Origin: Lachnospiraceae bacterium
GTDB lineage: Bacteria > Bacillota > Clostridia > Lachnospirales > Lachnospiraceae
NCBI GenBank assembly: GCA_017520425.1
Contig: JAFXFO010000036.1
Location: 1-42,762 of the forward strand
Reading direction: 5' to 3'
DNA length: 42,762 bases
Part shown: in pieces, positions 14,842 to 23,341 of the stretch
Layout of the letters: the number at the start of each line of letters is the position of its first letter
Numbering within the stretch: position 1 is the first letter of the stretch
Notes under the pieces: model-generated
The model's input: only the letters and a program-made list of their open reading frames with translations
The model's database searches: none
What the model was told of the DNA's origin: nothing
Program-made: the position numbers and the translations under genes

Positions 14842-16254
14842 TTACTTAATCGGAAAATTGAAATATCTCTTTGCATTGTTGTAGGAGATGTCCTCCACGA
14901 TTTCGGTGAGGATATCCATATCTAACGGGAACTCGCCGTTTTCTACGAAGTTGCCCAACAGGTTACAAAGGATACGGCGGAAGTACTCGTGTCTGGTATA
15001 GGACAGGAAGCTGCGGGAGTCTGTCAGCATACCTACGAAACCGGAGAGATTTCCTAAGTTTGCCAGAGAAATCATCTGCTCCTGCATACCGGTCTTATTG
15101 TCGTTAAACCACCATGCACTACCTTGCTGGATTTTGGCTACCGCAGAGTCATCCTGGAAACAGCCGATAATGGTACCGATGGATTGGTTGTCGCCGGGAT
15201 TCAAGCTGTATATGATGGTTTTGGGCAGTTCGCCGGTCACATTCAGTGCATTTAAGAAATCAGCCAGCTGAGAAGCAGGAGTGTTGTTAATCATACAGTC
15301 AAAGCCGGTATCCGCACCGATTTTCTTGTACATAGCAGTGTTGTTATCACGCTTTACGCTGCAGTGAAGCTGCATTACCCAGTTTCTGCGAGCATATTCA
15401 CGGCCTACGAAAAGCATAAATGCGGTCTTAAACTTAAGCTCCTCCTCACGGGTAGGAATCATACGGTTCTGGCGTTTTAAGAAGATGGCTTCCAGTTCAT
15501 CCTCGCTGGCAGGTACGTGCATTACGAACTCCATACCGTGGTCGGATACGGTACAGCCCATACTGTCGAAATAGTCCATACGTAAAAGCAGTGCCTTTTT
15601 TAAGTCTGCGAAGGTAGTGATGCATCCCATGTTAACGGATTCAGCCAAATGGTCCAAATAGTCAAGATAGTCCGGCTTTTCGATATACATAGCCTTGTCG
15701 GGACGCCATGCAGGCATCACCTTTACATCAAAGCTGTCATCCTCCGCAATGACCTTATGCCATTCCAGAGAGTCGATAGGGTCATCCGTGGTACAAATCA
15801 GTGTTACATTACTTTTTTTGATCAGGCCTCTGGCACCCATGGAAGGGTCCTTTAACTTCTCGTTGCAAAGATTCCAAACATCATCCGCGGTCTTTTTGTT
15901 TAACACGCCATGGTAGTCGAAGTAGCGCTGCAGTTCCAAATGACTCCAGTGGAAGAGGGGATTGCCGATGGCCTTGCCCAGACATTCTGCCCATTTACAG
16001 AATTTGTCATAGTCGGAAGCATCACCGGTGATATATTTTTCTTCAATACCACAGGAACGCATGAAGCGCCACTTGTAGTGGTCTGCGCCAAGCCAAAGCT
16101 GTGTGATATTGTCAAAATGCTTATCCTCTGCGATTTCACGGGGATTGATGTGGCAGTGATAGTCCAGGATGGGCATATGCGCTGCATAATCGTGATAAAG
16201 TGTTTTTGCTGTTTCTGTTTCCAGGAGGAAGTCCCGGTCCATAAATGTTTTCAT
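14842..16254 (-). CDS. uxaC: Glucuronate (uronate) isomerase
   Basis: 470 residues, the normal UxaC length, converting D-glucuronate to D-fructuronate (and galacturonate to tagaturonate) in the cytoplasm, the first step of hexuronate use. Amidohydrolase-type metal motif HCHINP is near residue 33-38, and the family segments MPAWRPDKA, MQLHCSVKRDNN, YSLNPGDNQSIG and MLTDSRSFLSYTRHEYFRR are all present. AGAGGA precedes the ATG. It follows a LacI-type regulator with 27 nt between, so the two form an operon. No uxuA/uxuB or kdgK is in the window, so the rest of the pathway must be encoded elsewhere. Confidence 0.96.
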   Translation of the reverse strand: MKTFMDRDFLLETETAKTLYHDYAAHMPILDYHCHINPREIAEDKHFDNITQLWLGADHYKWRFMRSCGIEEKYITGDASDYDKFCKWAECLGKAIGNPLFHWSHLELQRYFDYHGVLNKKTADDVWNLCNEKLKDPSMGARGLIKKSNVTLICTTDDPIDSLEWHKVIAEDDSFDVKVMPAWRPDKAMYIEKPDYLDYLDHLAESVNMGCITTFADLKKALLLRMDYFDSMGCTVSDHGMEFVMHVPASEDELEAIFLKRQNRMIPTREEELKFKTAFMLFVGREYARRNWVMQLHCSVKRDNNTAMYKKIGADTGFDCMINNTPASQLADFLNALNVTGELPKTIIYSLNPGDNQSIGTIIGCFQDDSAVAKIQQGSAWWFNDNKTGMQEQMISLANLGNLSGFVGMLTDSRSFLSYTRHEYFRRILCNLLGNFVENGEFPLDMDILTEIVEDISYNNAKRYFNFPIK

Positions 16255-16281
16255 AATAATCCTCTTTCTATCGTTAATATT

Positions 16282-17286
16282 TTATTTCGTAGTACCACGC
16301 TTTATCAGCTCAGTGGCAAAGACGGTCTCCTGAGGCATATCTTTGCCGCCAAGGACATCCATCAGTGTCTGAATCAGATGGCCGCAGAGGGTCTCCAGCT
16401 TATTGTCCACTGAGGTTAACTCCGGGTCACAGGTGCTGGTAAGCAGGGAGTTGTCGTATCCGATGACCGATAAATCATGGGGCACGTTTAAACCGGAAAT
16501 GCGGGCATATTTCATGGCACCCATTGCCAGAGTATCGTTGGCTGCGATAATGCCTTGGAAATGCTGTCCCTTTTTGTTTAGTTTGGTTAAATGCTTTTCC
16601 ATGGCCGGGATATCTTCATGGGAACCCGGGAAATATTGCAAATATTCTTCCTTAAATAAGCCGCGGCTTTTCATGGCATCCACAAAGCCGGCCATTTTAC
16701 GCTTGGTACTGTAAGAATGGGAGGCGTGGAAATACAGGATATCCTTTACTCCTGAATCCAGAAGATATAAGGTGGCATTGTATATTGATGTATAGTCATC
16801 GGATAATATACCATAGACATTGGGGGCGTTCAGCGAACCGTTCAACATCATGACAGGAACCTGTAAAGCCGCATCCGTGATATATTTATTATCTTCATCT
16901 TTTTCGGAAATATAGGTGGAACCGATTAAAATAATAGCATCAACTTTTTTGCTAATCAATAGGTTCATGCTTTTTTTCATATTATTCAGGTCATAGCCGC
17001 TGCAACACAGGATGCTGTCGTAGCCATTGGCACGTAAAAGCTGTTCTACAAAATAAATTGCCTTGGCCATATAAAGGTCTGAGGAATCGGCACACATAAG
17101 GCCGATGGTTTTCATGGTGTTCAGACCTAAACCTCTGGCAAAGGCATTGGGAGTATAACCATATTGATTCATTACATCCAATACTTTTCTTTTTGTTTTT
17201 TCGCTGACATTATTGCTCCCGTTCAGAACCCGGGAAACCGTGGCGATGGATACGCCGGCCTTTTCGGAAATATCATAAATGGTCAT
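16282..17286 (-). CDS. LacI-family transcriptional regulator of hexuronate use
   Basis: About 334 residues from ATG 17286, chosen because GAGGTG lies 8 nt upstream and the LacI HTH then starts at once (MTIYDISEKAGVSIATVSRVLNG); an upstream in-frame ATG at 17346 would add 20 unrelated residues. After the HTH and hinge (TPNAFARGLG) comes the periplasmic-binding-like sensor domain (TIGLMCADSSD, IIAANDTLAMGAMKYA, DLSVIGYDNS). It sits just upstream of uxaC in the same unit, so it probably senses a uronate or its catabolite. A TGTAA-N4-TTACA palindrome in its leader suggests autoregulation. Confidence 0.93.
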   Translation of the reverse strand: MTIYDISEKAGVSIATVSRVLNGSNNVSEKTKRKVLDVMNQYGYTPNAFARGLGLNTMKTIGLMCADSSDLYMAKAIYFVEQLLRANGYDSILCCSGYDLNNMKKSMNLLISKKVDAIILIGSTYISEKDEDNKYITDAALQVPVMMLNGSLNAPNVYGILSDDYTSIYNATLYLLDSGVKDILYFHASHSYSTKRKMAGFVDAMKSRGLFKEEYLQYFPGSHEDIPAMEKHLTKLNKKGQHFQGIIAANDTLAMGAMKYARISGLNVPHDLSVIGYDNSLLTSTCDPELTSVDNKLETLCGHLIQTLMDVLGGKDMPQETVFATELIKRGTTK

Positions 17287-17306
17287 AAAGGCACCTCGTT
17301 CTTTGT

Positions 17307-17320
17307 TGTAAGTGGTTACA
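17307..17320 (-). promoter_or_regulatory. Candidate LacI-type operator in front of the regulator
   Basis: TGTAAGTGGTTACA is a TGTAA-N4-TTACA inverted repeat, the size and arm sequence common for LacI-family operators. It lies 20 nt upstream of the lacI start codon at 17286, inside the 47-nt gap after the HD-GYP gene. Confidence 0.55.
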
Positions 17321-17333
17321 TTTTTGATAAAAT

Positions 17334-18389
17334 TTATAGCAGACATTCGATTTGCAAATCAGGACGGTCTGCAAGCGAAACAACCTCCTTGCCGCACATG
17401 ATGGTGGGACGGGAGAGTTTTTGCTTATTGATAAATACAATGGTGCCGGTACGTCCGTCGCTTAAACGGCAGGGATTGGTCAGATACGTATTGGCAATAT
17501 TCTCCAAAAAAGGCAACAGGAAATGAGTGCCGTATTTTTGGTAACCGTTTTCTTCAAAGCTTTCAATCACCTTAAAAGGACACATGGGACCACGATAAAC
17601 ACGATTGGAAGTCATGGCATCATATACATCGGCGATAGCTACCATCTTGGCATAGTCATCAATTTGTTCCTCTACAAGGGCGGAAGGATAACCGCTGCCG
17701 TCACATCGTTCATGGTGCATAAGAGCTACATTACAAATCGTCTCATCAGCATGTTGTTCCTTCAACAGGCGGTAGCCGGCCAAAGGATGCTTTTTGATTT
17801 CATTGAACTCTTCATCTGTCAAAGATGCGGGCTTTTGGATAATATCCTGAGCCACCAGAAGCTTGCCTAAATCGTGCAAAAGACCGCAAGCAGTAGCCAT
17901 GCGGGTTTCTTCTTCGTTCATCTTCATCCAACCGGCAAAAAGATGACAAATCAGAGCCACATTCAGACAGTGGGAATATGTGGAATCATCAAATTCATAC
18001 ATGTTGTGGAGCATATCAAAAATACTGATGCGCCCCTTGGTATTAGCAACAATCTTCATGGCACTGCCAATCAGGGCATCCACATCCAGGGGCTCGTTTT
18101 TGGCAATGATAGTATTGAGCCGTTTCTTTAACGCCTCTGCTTCTACGGTATATATATGCTGGAATTTCTGAAACTCCTCACTGGTGCGTACATGGTTGTT
18201 GGCCATCTCAGGAGGGGGAACCGGTCTTTCATCCACAGCAACAGAGAGAACACCATGAATCGCCAGACGGTGAATAACCATTTCTGTCAGCGGTGTTCCC
18301 TTTTTGAGAATGAAGAGATTATCTTTTGATAAAACATCCTGAGCGGCTATCATGCCGGGCAGTGCTTCTGTTATTGAAATAAATCTCAT
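17334..18389 (-). CDS. HD-GYP domain protein, probable cyclic-di-GMP phosphodiesterase
   Basis: About 351 residues from ATG 18389 (AAGAGGA 7 nt upstream); an in-frame ATG nine codons earlier is less likely. The N-terminal ~120 residues have a short strand-rich module ([19 protein letters not shown], a DUF3391-like start). The C-terminal HD-GYP domain shows [15 protein letters not shown], the metal-binding [27 protein letters not shown] (the GYP motif) and [17 protein letters not shown]. These are the residues needed to hydrolyse c-di-GMP. No GGDEF or receiver domain is attached. It is transcribed toward lacI-uxaC and may read into them; a functional link is not obvious. Confidence 0.92.
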   Translation of the reverse strand: MRFISITEALPGMIAAQDVLSKDNLFILKKGTPLTEMVIHRLAIHGVLSVAVDERPVPPPEMANNHVRTSEEFQKFQHIYTVEAEALKKRLNTIIAKNEPLDVDALIGSAMKIVANTKGRISIFDMLHNMYEFDDSTYSHCLNVALICHLFAGWMKMNEEETRMATACGLLHDLGKLLVAQDIIQKPASLTDEEFNEIKKHPLAGYRLLKEQHADETICNVALMHHERCDGSGYPSALVEEQIDDYAKMVAIADVYDAMTSNRVYRGPMCPFKVIESFEENGYQKYGTHFLLPFLENIANTYLTNPCRLSDGRTGTIVFINKQKLSRPTIMCGKEVVSLADRPDLQIECLL

Positions 18390-18520
18390 GCAGGTTCCTC
18401 TTGTGTCAAAAATCAACGGAAAACGTTACCTTCATTATACTCTTTTTGATATGATAAGTCAAACTTTTGATAGTTCACATAAAGTTTACAAAATGTTCAG
18501 AGATAGCTTAGTATATACGC

Positions 18521-18549
18521 TTGAATCCTTGCAAAAAATCTGCTACAAT
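18521..18549 (+). promoter_or_regulatory. secA promoter
   Basis: TTGAAT (18521-18526), 17-nt spacer, TACAAT (18544-18549), about 45 nt upstream of the secA start codon. The 18390-18520 gap, between divergent genes, shows no other element I can support. Confidence 0.7.
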
Positions 18550-18594
18550 ATTCAGTGGGCTTTTTTGGAAAAAAGCAAGAAGGATGGAATTTAT

Positions 18595-21156
18595 ATGAGT
18601 TTATTTGAAAAGATATTTGGTACACACAGCGCCAGAGAGATTAAGCGTATTGAGCCTATCGTAGACAAGATTGAAGCAATGCGCCCGGAAATGATGGAGC
18701 TGAGTGACGATGCATTACGTGCAAAGACGAAAGAATTTAAGGAACGTTATGCAGCAGGAGAGACGCTGGACGATTTACTGCCGGAAAGCTTTGCGGTAGT
18801 AAGAGAGGTTGCCAGACGTGTGTTAAATACCGAACACTATAGAGTACAGTTGATTGGTGGTATTATTCAGCATCAGGGACGTATCTCCGAGATGAAGACA
18901 GGTGAAGGTAAGACCCAGACCTGTTTGCTGCCGGCTTATTTGAATGCACTTACCGGAAAGGGTGTGCATGTTGTTACCGTTAATGACTATCTGGCAAAGC
19001 GTGATGCAGAATGGATGGGACAGGTTCATCAGTTCCTGGGTCTTACTGTTGGTGTGGTACTGAACAGCTCCACCTCAGAGGAGAGAAAAGCTGCATATGC
19101 CTGCGATATTACTTATGTAACAAACAATGAATTGGGCTTTGACTATTTGAGAGATAATATGGTGCTCTATAAAGAGCAGTTGGTACTTCGAGGATTGCAT
19201 TATGCTATCATCGATGAAGTGGACTCTGTACTTATCGATGAAGCAAGAACTCCTTTGATTATATCCGGACAGAGTGGAAAGTCCACAGCTTTGTATGAAA
19301 TGTGTGATTTGCTGGCACGTCAGATGAAGCGTGGTAAAGATATGCAAGCCCTTTCCAAGATGGATGCCATCATGGGTATCGAACAGGTGGAGACCGGTGA
19401 TTTTATCGTGAGTGAAAAGGACAAGACAATTAATCTGACCGCACAGGGTGTGGAAAAGGTAGAGAAGTTCTTCCACATCGACAACTTTGCGGATTCTGAG
19501 AACCTGGAAATCCAGCACATTATTATTCTGGCACTGAGAGCGCACAATCTGATGTTCCGTGACCAGGATTATGTGGTGAAGGACAATCAGGTTATTATCG
19601 TAGATGAGTTTACCGGACGTATTATGCCCGGTCGTCGTTATTCCGATGGTTTGCATCAGGCTATCGAAGCAAAGGAAAAGGTAAAGGTAAAGAGAGAGAG
19701 TAAGACTCTGGCATCCATTACCTTCCAGAATTTCTTCAACCTGTACGAAAAGAAGGCCGGTATGACCGGTACTGCTTTGACGGAAGAAAATGAATTCCGT
19801 GAGATTTACGGTATGGACGTTATTGAAGTACCTACTAATAAGCCCATTGCCCGTATCGACCATCAGGATGCGGTTTATAAGACCAAGGAAGAAAAACTTC
19901 ATGCGATTATTGAGGCGATTGTGGAAGCACATGCTAAGGGACAGCCGGTTTTGGTTGGTACCATTACCATTGAAGCCAGTGAAGAGCTGAGCCGCAGACT
20001 GACCAAGAGAGGCATCAGACATAAAGTGTTGAATGCAAAATTCCATGAAATGGAAGCAGAAATCGTAGCAGATGCAGGTATCCACGGAGCGGTAACCATT
20101 GCTACCAATATGGCAGGTCGTGGTACCGATATTAAGCTGGATGAGGAGGCGAGAGCAGCCGGTGGTCTGAAGATTATCGGTACGGAGCGTCATGAGTCCA
20201 GACGTATTGACAACCAGTTAAGAGGTCGTTCCGGACGTCAGGGTGACGTGGGTGAGTCCAAGTTCTATATCTCCCTGCAGGACGATTTGATGAGACTCTT
20301 TGGTTCTGAGAGACTGATTAATATGTTTAATGCACTGGGTATTCCGGAAGGTCAGGAAATCGAGCATGCTACCTTAACCAAGGCCATTCAGTCAGCTCAG
20401 AAAAAGATTGAAAATAATAACTTCGGTATTCGTAAAAATGTCCTGGAGTTCGACCGTGTAATGAGCGAACAGAGAGAGATTATTTACGAAGAAAGATGCA
20501 AGGTTCTCAACGGAGAAAGTATGCATGATGTAATCTACAAGATGATTACAGATACCGTAGAGAATTGTGTAGATACCAGTATCAATGATGATGCAGATGT
20601 GGCAGATTGGGATTTCGACGAGCTGAATGCATTGTTACTGCCCACCATTCCTTTGGAGCCGGTTACCGCAGAACGTGTAAAGAAGGCAAAAAAGAGCAGC
20701 TTGAAGCAGCAGCTTAAGGAAGAGGCTGTGAAGCTGTACGAGGCGAAGGAGGCAGAATTCCAGGATGCGGAAACCATTCGTGAAATCGAGCGTGTCATCC
20801 TTCTTAAGGTAATCGACAGAAAGTGGATGGCGCATATCGATGATATGGACCAGATGCGTCAGGGTATCGGTTTGCAGGCGTACGGCCAGCGTGACCCGAT
20901 CGTAGAGTACAAGATGAACGGTTATGATATGTTTGATGACATGACCCAGAACATCAAGGAAGAAACCGTACGTGCTTTGATGCACGTTACCGTAGAGCAG
21001 AAGATTGAGCGTGAACAGGTAGTAAAAATCACCGGCACCAACAAAGACTCTGCCAGCCACGGTCCCGTAAAGAAGACCGAGGACAAAGTATATCCCAACG
21101 ATCCCTGCCCATGTGGTAGCGGTCTCAAGTACAAACAGTGCTGTGGCAGAAAATAG
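18595..21156 (+). CDS. secA: Preprotein translocase ATPase SecA
   Basis: 853 residues from ATG 18595; the open frame extends 81 codons upstream, but those codons cover the promoter and the family start [10 protein letters not shown] sits after AAGGATGG. SecA is the motor that pushes unfolded preproteins through SecYEG. Visible features: Walker [23 protein letters not shown], Walker B-type [44 protein letters not shown] and [16 protein letters not shown], and the C-terminal zinc motif [13 protein letters not shown] that binds SecB or ribosomes in other bacteria. Order secA-prfB is common in Firmicutes. Confidence 0.98.
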   Translation: MSLFEKIFGTHSAREIKRIEPIVDKIEAMRPEMMELSDDALRAKTKEFKERYAAGETLDDLLPESFAVVREVARRVLNTEHYRVQLIGGIIQHQGRISEMKTGEGKTQTCLLPAYLNALTGKGVHVVTVNDYLAKRDAEWMGQVHQFLGLTVGVVLNSSTSEERKAAYACDITYVTNNELGFDYLRDNMVLYKEQLVLRGLHYAIIDEVDSVLIDEARTPLIISGQSGKSTALYEMCDLLARQMKRGKDMQALSKMDAIMGIEQVETGDFIVSEKDKTINLTAQGVEKVEKFFHIDNFADSENLEIQHIIILALRAHNLMFRDQDYVVKDNQVIIVDEFTGRIMPGRRYSDGLHQAIEAKEKVKVKRESKTLASITFQNFFNLYEKKAGMTGTALTEENEFREIYGMDVIEVPTNKPIARIDHQDAVYKTKEEKLHAIIEAIVEAHAKGQPVLVGTITIEASEELSRRLTKRGIRHKVLNAKFHEMEAEIVADAGIHGAVTIATNMAGRGTDIKLDEEARAAGGLKIIGTERHESRRIDNQLRGRSGRQGDVGESKFYISLQDDLMRLFGSERLINMFNALGIPEGQEIEHATLTKAIQSAQKKIENNNFGIRKNVLEFDRVMSEQREIIYEERCKVLNGESMHDVIYKMITDTVENCVDTSINDDADVADWDFDELNALLLPTIPLEPVTAERVKKAKKSSLKQQLKEEAVKLYEAKEAEFQDAETIREIERVILLKVIDRKWMAHIDDMDQMRQGIGLQAYGQRDPIVEYKMNGYDMFDDMTQNIKEETVRALMHVTVEQKIEREQVVKITGTNKDSASHGPVKKTEDKVYPNDPCPCGSGLKYKQCCGRK

Positions 21157-21221
21157 CAAAGCAAAATGCAGTAAGGCAGAATTGGGAAATAATTAAATGA
21201 TTTAAGTGAATAATTAGGTGA

Positions 21222-21358
21222 GTGAGAGGAGGTAATGTTCTGCAATAAGGGTAACTAAACAACGTCGGTCCTTGGTTTGTGTATTTTACAAACCTAGTAC
21301 CGCTACGTTGTTTACTTAGCGCAAGCGTGCCCGAATGCAGAATATTACCTTCTCGCAC
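21222..21358. repeat. Long interrupted palindrome between secA and prfB
   Basis: Outer arms 21222-21244 and 21336-21358 pair at 22 of 23 positions (two G-U). Inside, TAAACAACGT (21256-21265) pairs perfectly with 21305-21314, and CGGTCCTTGGTTTGT (21266-21280) pairs at 13 of 15 with 21288-21302 around a 7-nt loop. A 21-nt unpaired segment (21315-21335) lies on one side. There is no ORF and no terminal T-run. It could be a mobile palindromic unit or a structured leader RNA of prfB. Confidence 0.8.
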
Positions 21359-21398
21359 GAACATATGAGTAAAGATTATAGAAAGAAGGTGACGTTAA

Positions 21399-22509
21399 GT
21401 GGTTGAATTAGATCAGATGAAATCAGAAATTCTGACTTACGAAACTCCTTTGGCGGAAGTGAGGGATTCACTTTGACCTGGACAGTAAGGCAAAGCGAAT
21501 CGAAGAATTAGAGCGTGAGATGGAGGCACCCGGTTTCTGGGATGACCCGGACCGCTCCAACAAACAGATGAAAGAACTAAAGAACATGAAGGATACCGTA
21601 GGAGTGTATGAAAAGCTGGCCACCCAGTATGATGACATTCTTACCCTGATTCAGATGGGCTATGAGGAGAATGATGAGTCCCTCATTCCTGAGATACAGA
21701 GCGAGCTGGAAGAGTTCAAGAAGGAATTCGACGAGCTGAGAATCGGTACCCTTCTGTCTGAAGAATATGACAAGAACAATGCTATTTTGAAGCTCAATGC
21801 CGGAGCCGGCGGTACCGAAAGCTGCGACTGGTGCAGCATGCTGTACCGTATGTATACCAGATGGGCGGAGCGCAAGGGCTTCCAGGTAGAGGTGCTGGAT
21901 TTTTTGGATGGTGATGAAGCGGGTATTAAGTCCGTGACCTTCCAGGTCAATGGTATCAATGCCTATGGATATCTAAAGTCAGAGAAGGGTGTGCACAGAC
22001 TGGTGCGTATTTCCCCCTTTAATGCACAGGGTAAGCGCCAGACCTCTTTCGTATCGCTGGATGTAATGCCGGATATTGAGGAAGATTTGGATGTAGAAAT
22101 CGATGAAAAGGATTTACGAATCGACACCTACCGAAGCAGCGGTGCCGGTGGTCAGCATATCAACAAGACCTCATCCGCTATCCGTATCACTCATATCCCT
22201 ACGGGTACTGTGGTACAGTGTCAGAATGAGCGTAGCCAGTTCCAAAACAAGGATAAGGCTATGCAGATGCTGAAGGCAAAGCTGTATTTACTCAAGCAGG
22301 AAGCAAATGTAGAGAAGCTTTCCGATATTCGTGGTGAGGTGAAGGATATCGGCTGGGGTAACCAGATTCGTTCTTATGTATTGCAGCCTTATACCATGGT
22401 CAAGGACCACAGAACAGATGTGGAAAGCGGCAATGTGGATGCCGTGTTGGATGGTTCATTGGATACCTTTATTAATGGATATTTAAAGTGGTTAAGCGTG
22501 AAGAAATAA
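21399..22509 (+). CDS. prfB: Peptide chain release factor 2, programmed +1 frameshift
   Basis: RF2 recognises UGA and UAA stops and triggers peptide release. The start is GTG 21399, 7 nt after GAAGGTG. The first frame runs 25 codons to CTT TGA C (21471-21477); reading then shifts +1 to GAC (21475), giving S-L-D-L-D-S-K and 344 further residues, total about 369, the usual RF2 length. A GAGGG stimulator lies 5 nt before the CTT. The SPF anticodon-like tripeptide (RISPFNAQGK) and the catalytic GGQ (GAGGQHINKT) are present. The frameshift autoregulates: scarce RF2 means slow termination at UGA and more shifting. Confidence 0.96.
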
Positions 22510-22519
22510 GAATGAAACA

Positions 22520-22557
22520 AGGAGAAGGAACAGGTTTGTGACTTCTCCTGTTTTTTT
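22520..22557 (+). terminator. Intrinsic terminator after prfB
   Basis: AGGAGAAG (22520-22527) pairs with CTTCTCCT (22542-22549), followed by G and seven T. Confidence 0.88.
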
Positions 22558-22560
22558 AGA

Positions 22561-22625
22561 AGGATACAAAAAGGATATATAGAGGATACACAAAGGATAT
22601 AACCCTCATATAAACTAAGTATAGT
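22561..22625 (+). promoter_or_regulatory. Four 11-bp-phased operator repeats and promoter of the two-component operon
   Basis: AGGATA(C/T)A starts at 22561, 22572, 22583 and 22594, an exact 11-bp period with C/T alternating in the seventh base. A candidate -10, TATAGT, is at 22620-22625; its -35 position (about 22597-22602) coincides with the fourth repeat and is not a good hexamer. This is the arrangement of an OmpR/PhoB-type activator site in which the regulator replaces the -35. It lies directly before the response regulator gene, so autoregulation is likely. Confidence 0.75.
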
Positions 22626-22651
22626 TACAGAACAAAGATACGGAGGAACTT

Positions 22652-23329
22652 ATGGCATATCATATTTTACTGGTAGAAGACGATGCACAGATAAGAGAGG
22701 TAATAGAAGATTTTTTCTGTGCCAAAAGCCAAGGAGAAATGCAATTGCATATTGCTAAGGATGGTACGGAAGGCTTGGCTGCGGTTTATGAAAGAGAATA
22801 TGATTTGTGCTTGCTTGATATTATGCTGCCCGGGGCGGATGGCTTTGAAATCTGCAGAACCATTCGAGAAAACAGCATCGTACCCATCATATTCCTGACC
22901 GCCAGAGGCAGGGAAGAGGATGTACTCTTCGGCTATCATTTGGGCTGTGACGACTATATGGTAAAACCTTTTTCATTGGCGGAGCTTTATGCCAAGTGCC
23001 AGGCGCTGATTAAACGTTCCAAGGGGATGGTGGCTTCCACGGAGATGGTTTGCGGGAAGATAACCTTGAATCCGGTCCGCTTCACTGTAAAGGTGGCAGA
23101 TGAACCGGTGGACCTGCCGCCCAAGCAGTATGCCCTTCTCAAGTACCTGATGGAAAACAAGGATAGGGTATTGGAACGAGAGCTGCTTCTGACCCGTATC
23201 TGGGGCTATGATTATGAAGGCGGGGAGCGTGTGGTGGACAATCACATCAAGAAGCTGCGAAAGGCATTGAGAAGTGCCGGTACACAGATTAAGACTGTCA
23301 TGAAAAAGGGGTACAAAATTACGGATTAG
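22652..23329 (+). CDS. OmpR-family response regulator
   Basis: 225 residues. The receiver domain has the acidic pocket ED-D (residues 9-11), phospho-acceptor Asp56 (CLLDIMLPG), switch Thr (FLTARG) and Lys (MVKPFS). After a linker, a winged-helix DNA-binding domain follows (VDLPPKQYALLKYLMENKDRVLERELLL, GGERVVDNHIKKLRKAL, MKKGYKI). GGAGG precedes the ATG. The kinase gene starts 12 nt after its stop, so they are a cognate pair. Phased direct repeats in its promoter match tandem binding of OmpR-type dimers. The regulon beyond itself is unknown. Confidence 0.95.
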   Translation: MAYHILLVEDDAQIREVIEDFFCAKSQGEMQLHIAKDGTEGLAAVYEREYDLCLLDIMLPGADGFEICRTIRENSIVPIIFLTARGREEDVLFGYHLGCDDYMVKPFSLAELYAKCQALIKRSKGMVASTEMVCGKITLNPVRFTVKVADEPVDLPPKQYALLKYLMENKDRVLERELLLTRIWGYDYEGGERVVDNHIKKLRKALRSAGTQIKTVMKKGYKITD

Positions 23330-23341
23330 CGAGGTGTTTTT

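Noticed and set aside
19075-20193. 372-codon minus-strand ORF inside secA
   Set aside because: Lies fully antisense to well-conserved SecA motifs; its composition (His, Cys, Thr-rich) is that of an antisense frame.
22561-22601. The AGGATA repeats as a CRISPR or satellite array
   Set aside because: Unit is 8 bp at 11-bp steps, four copies only, placed in a promoter; operator explains it better. No CRISPR array is present anywhere in the window.
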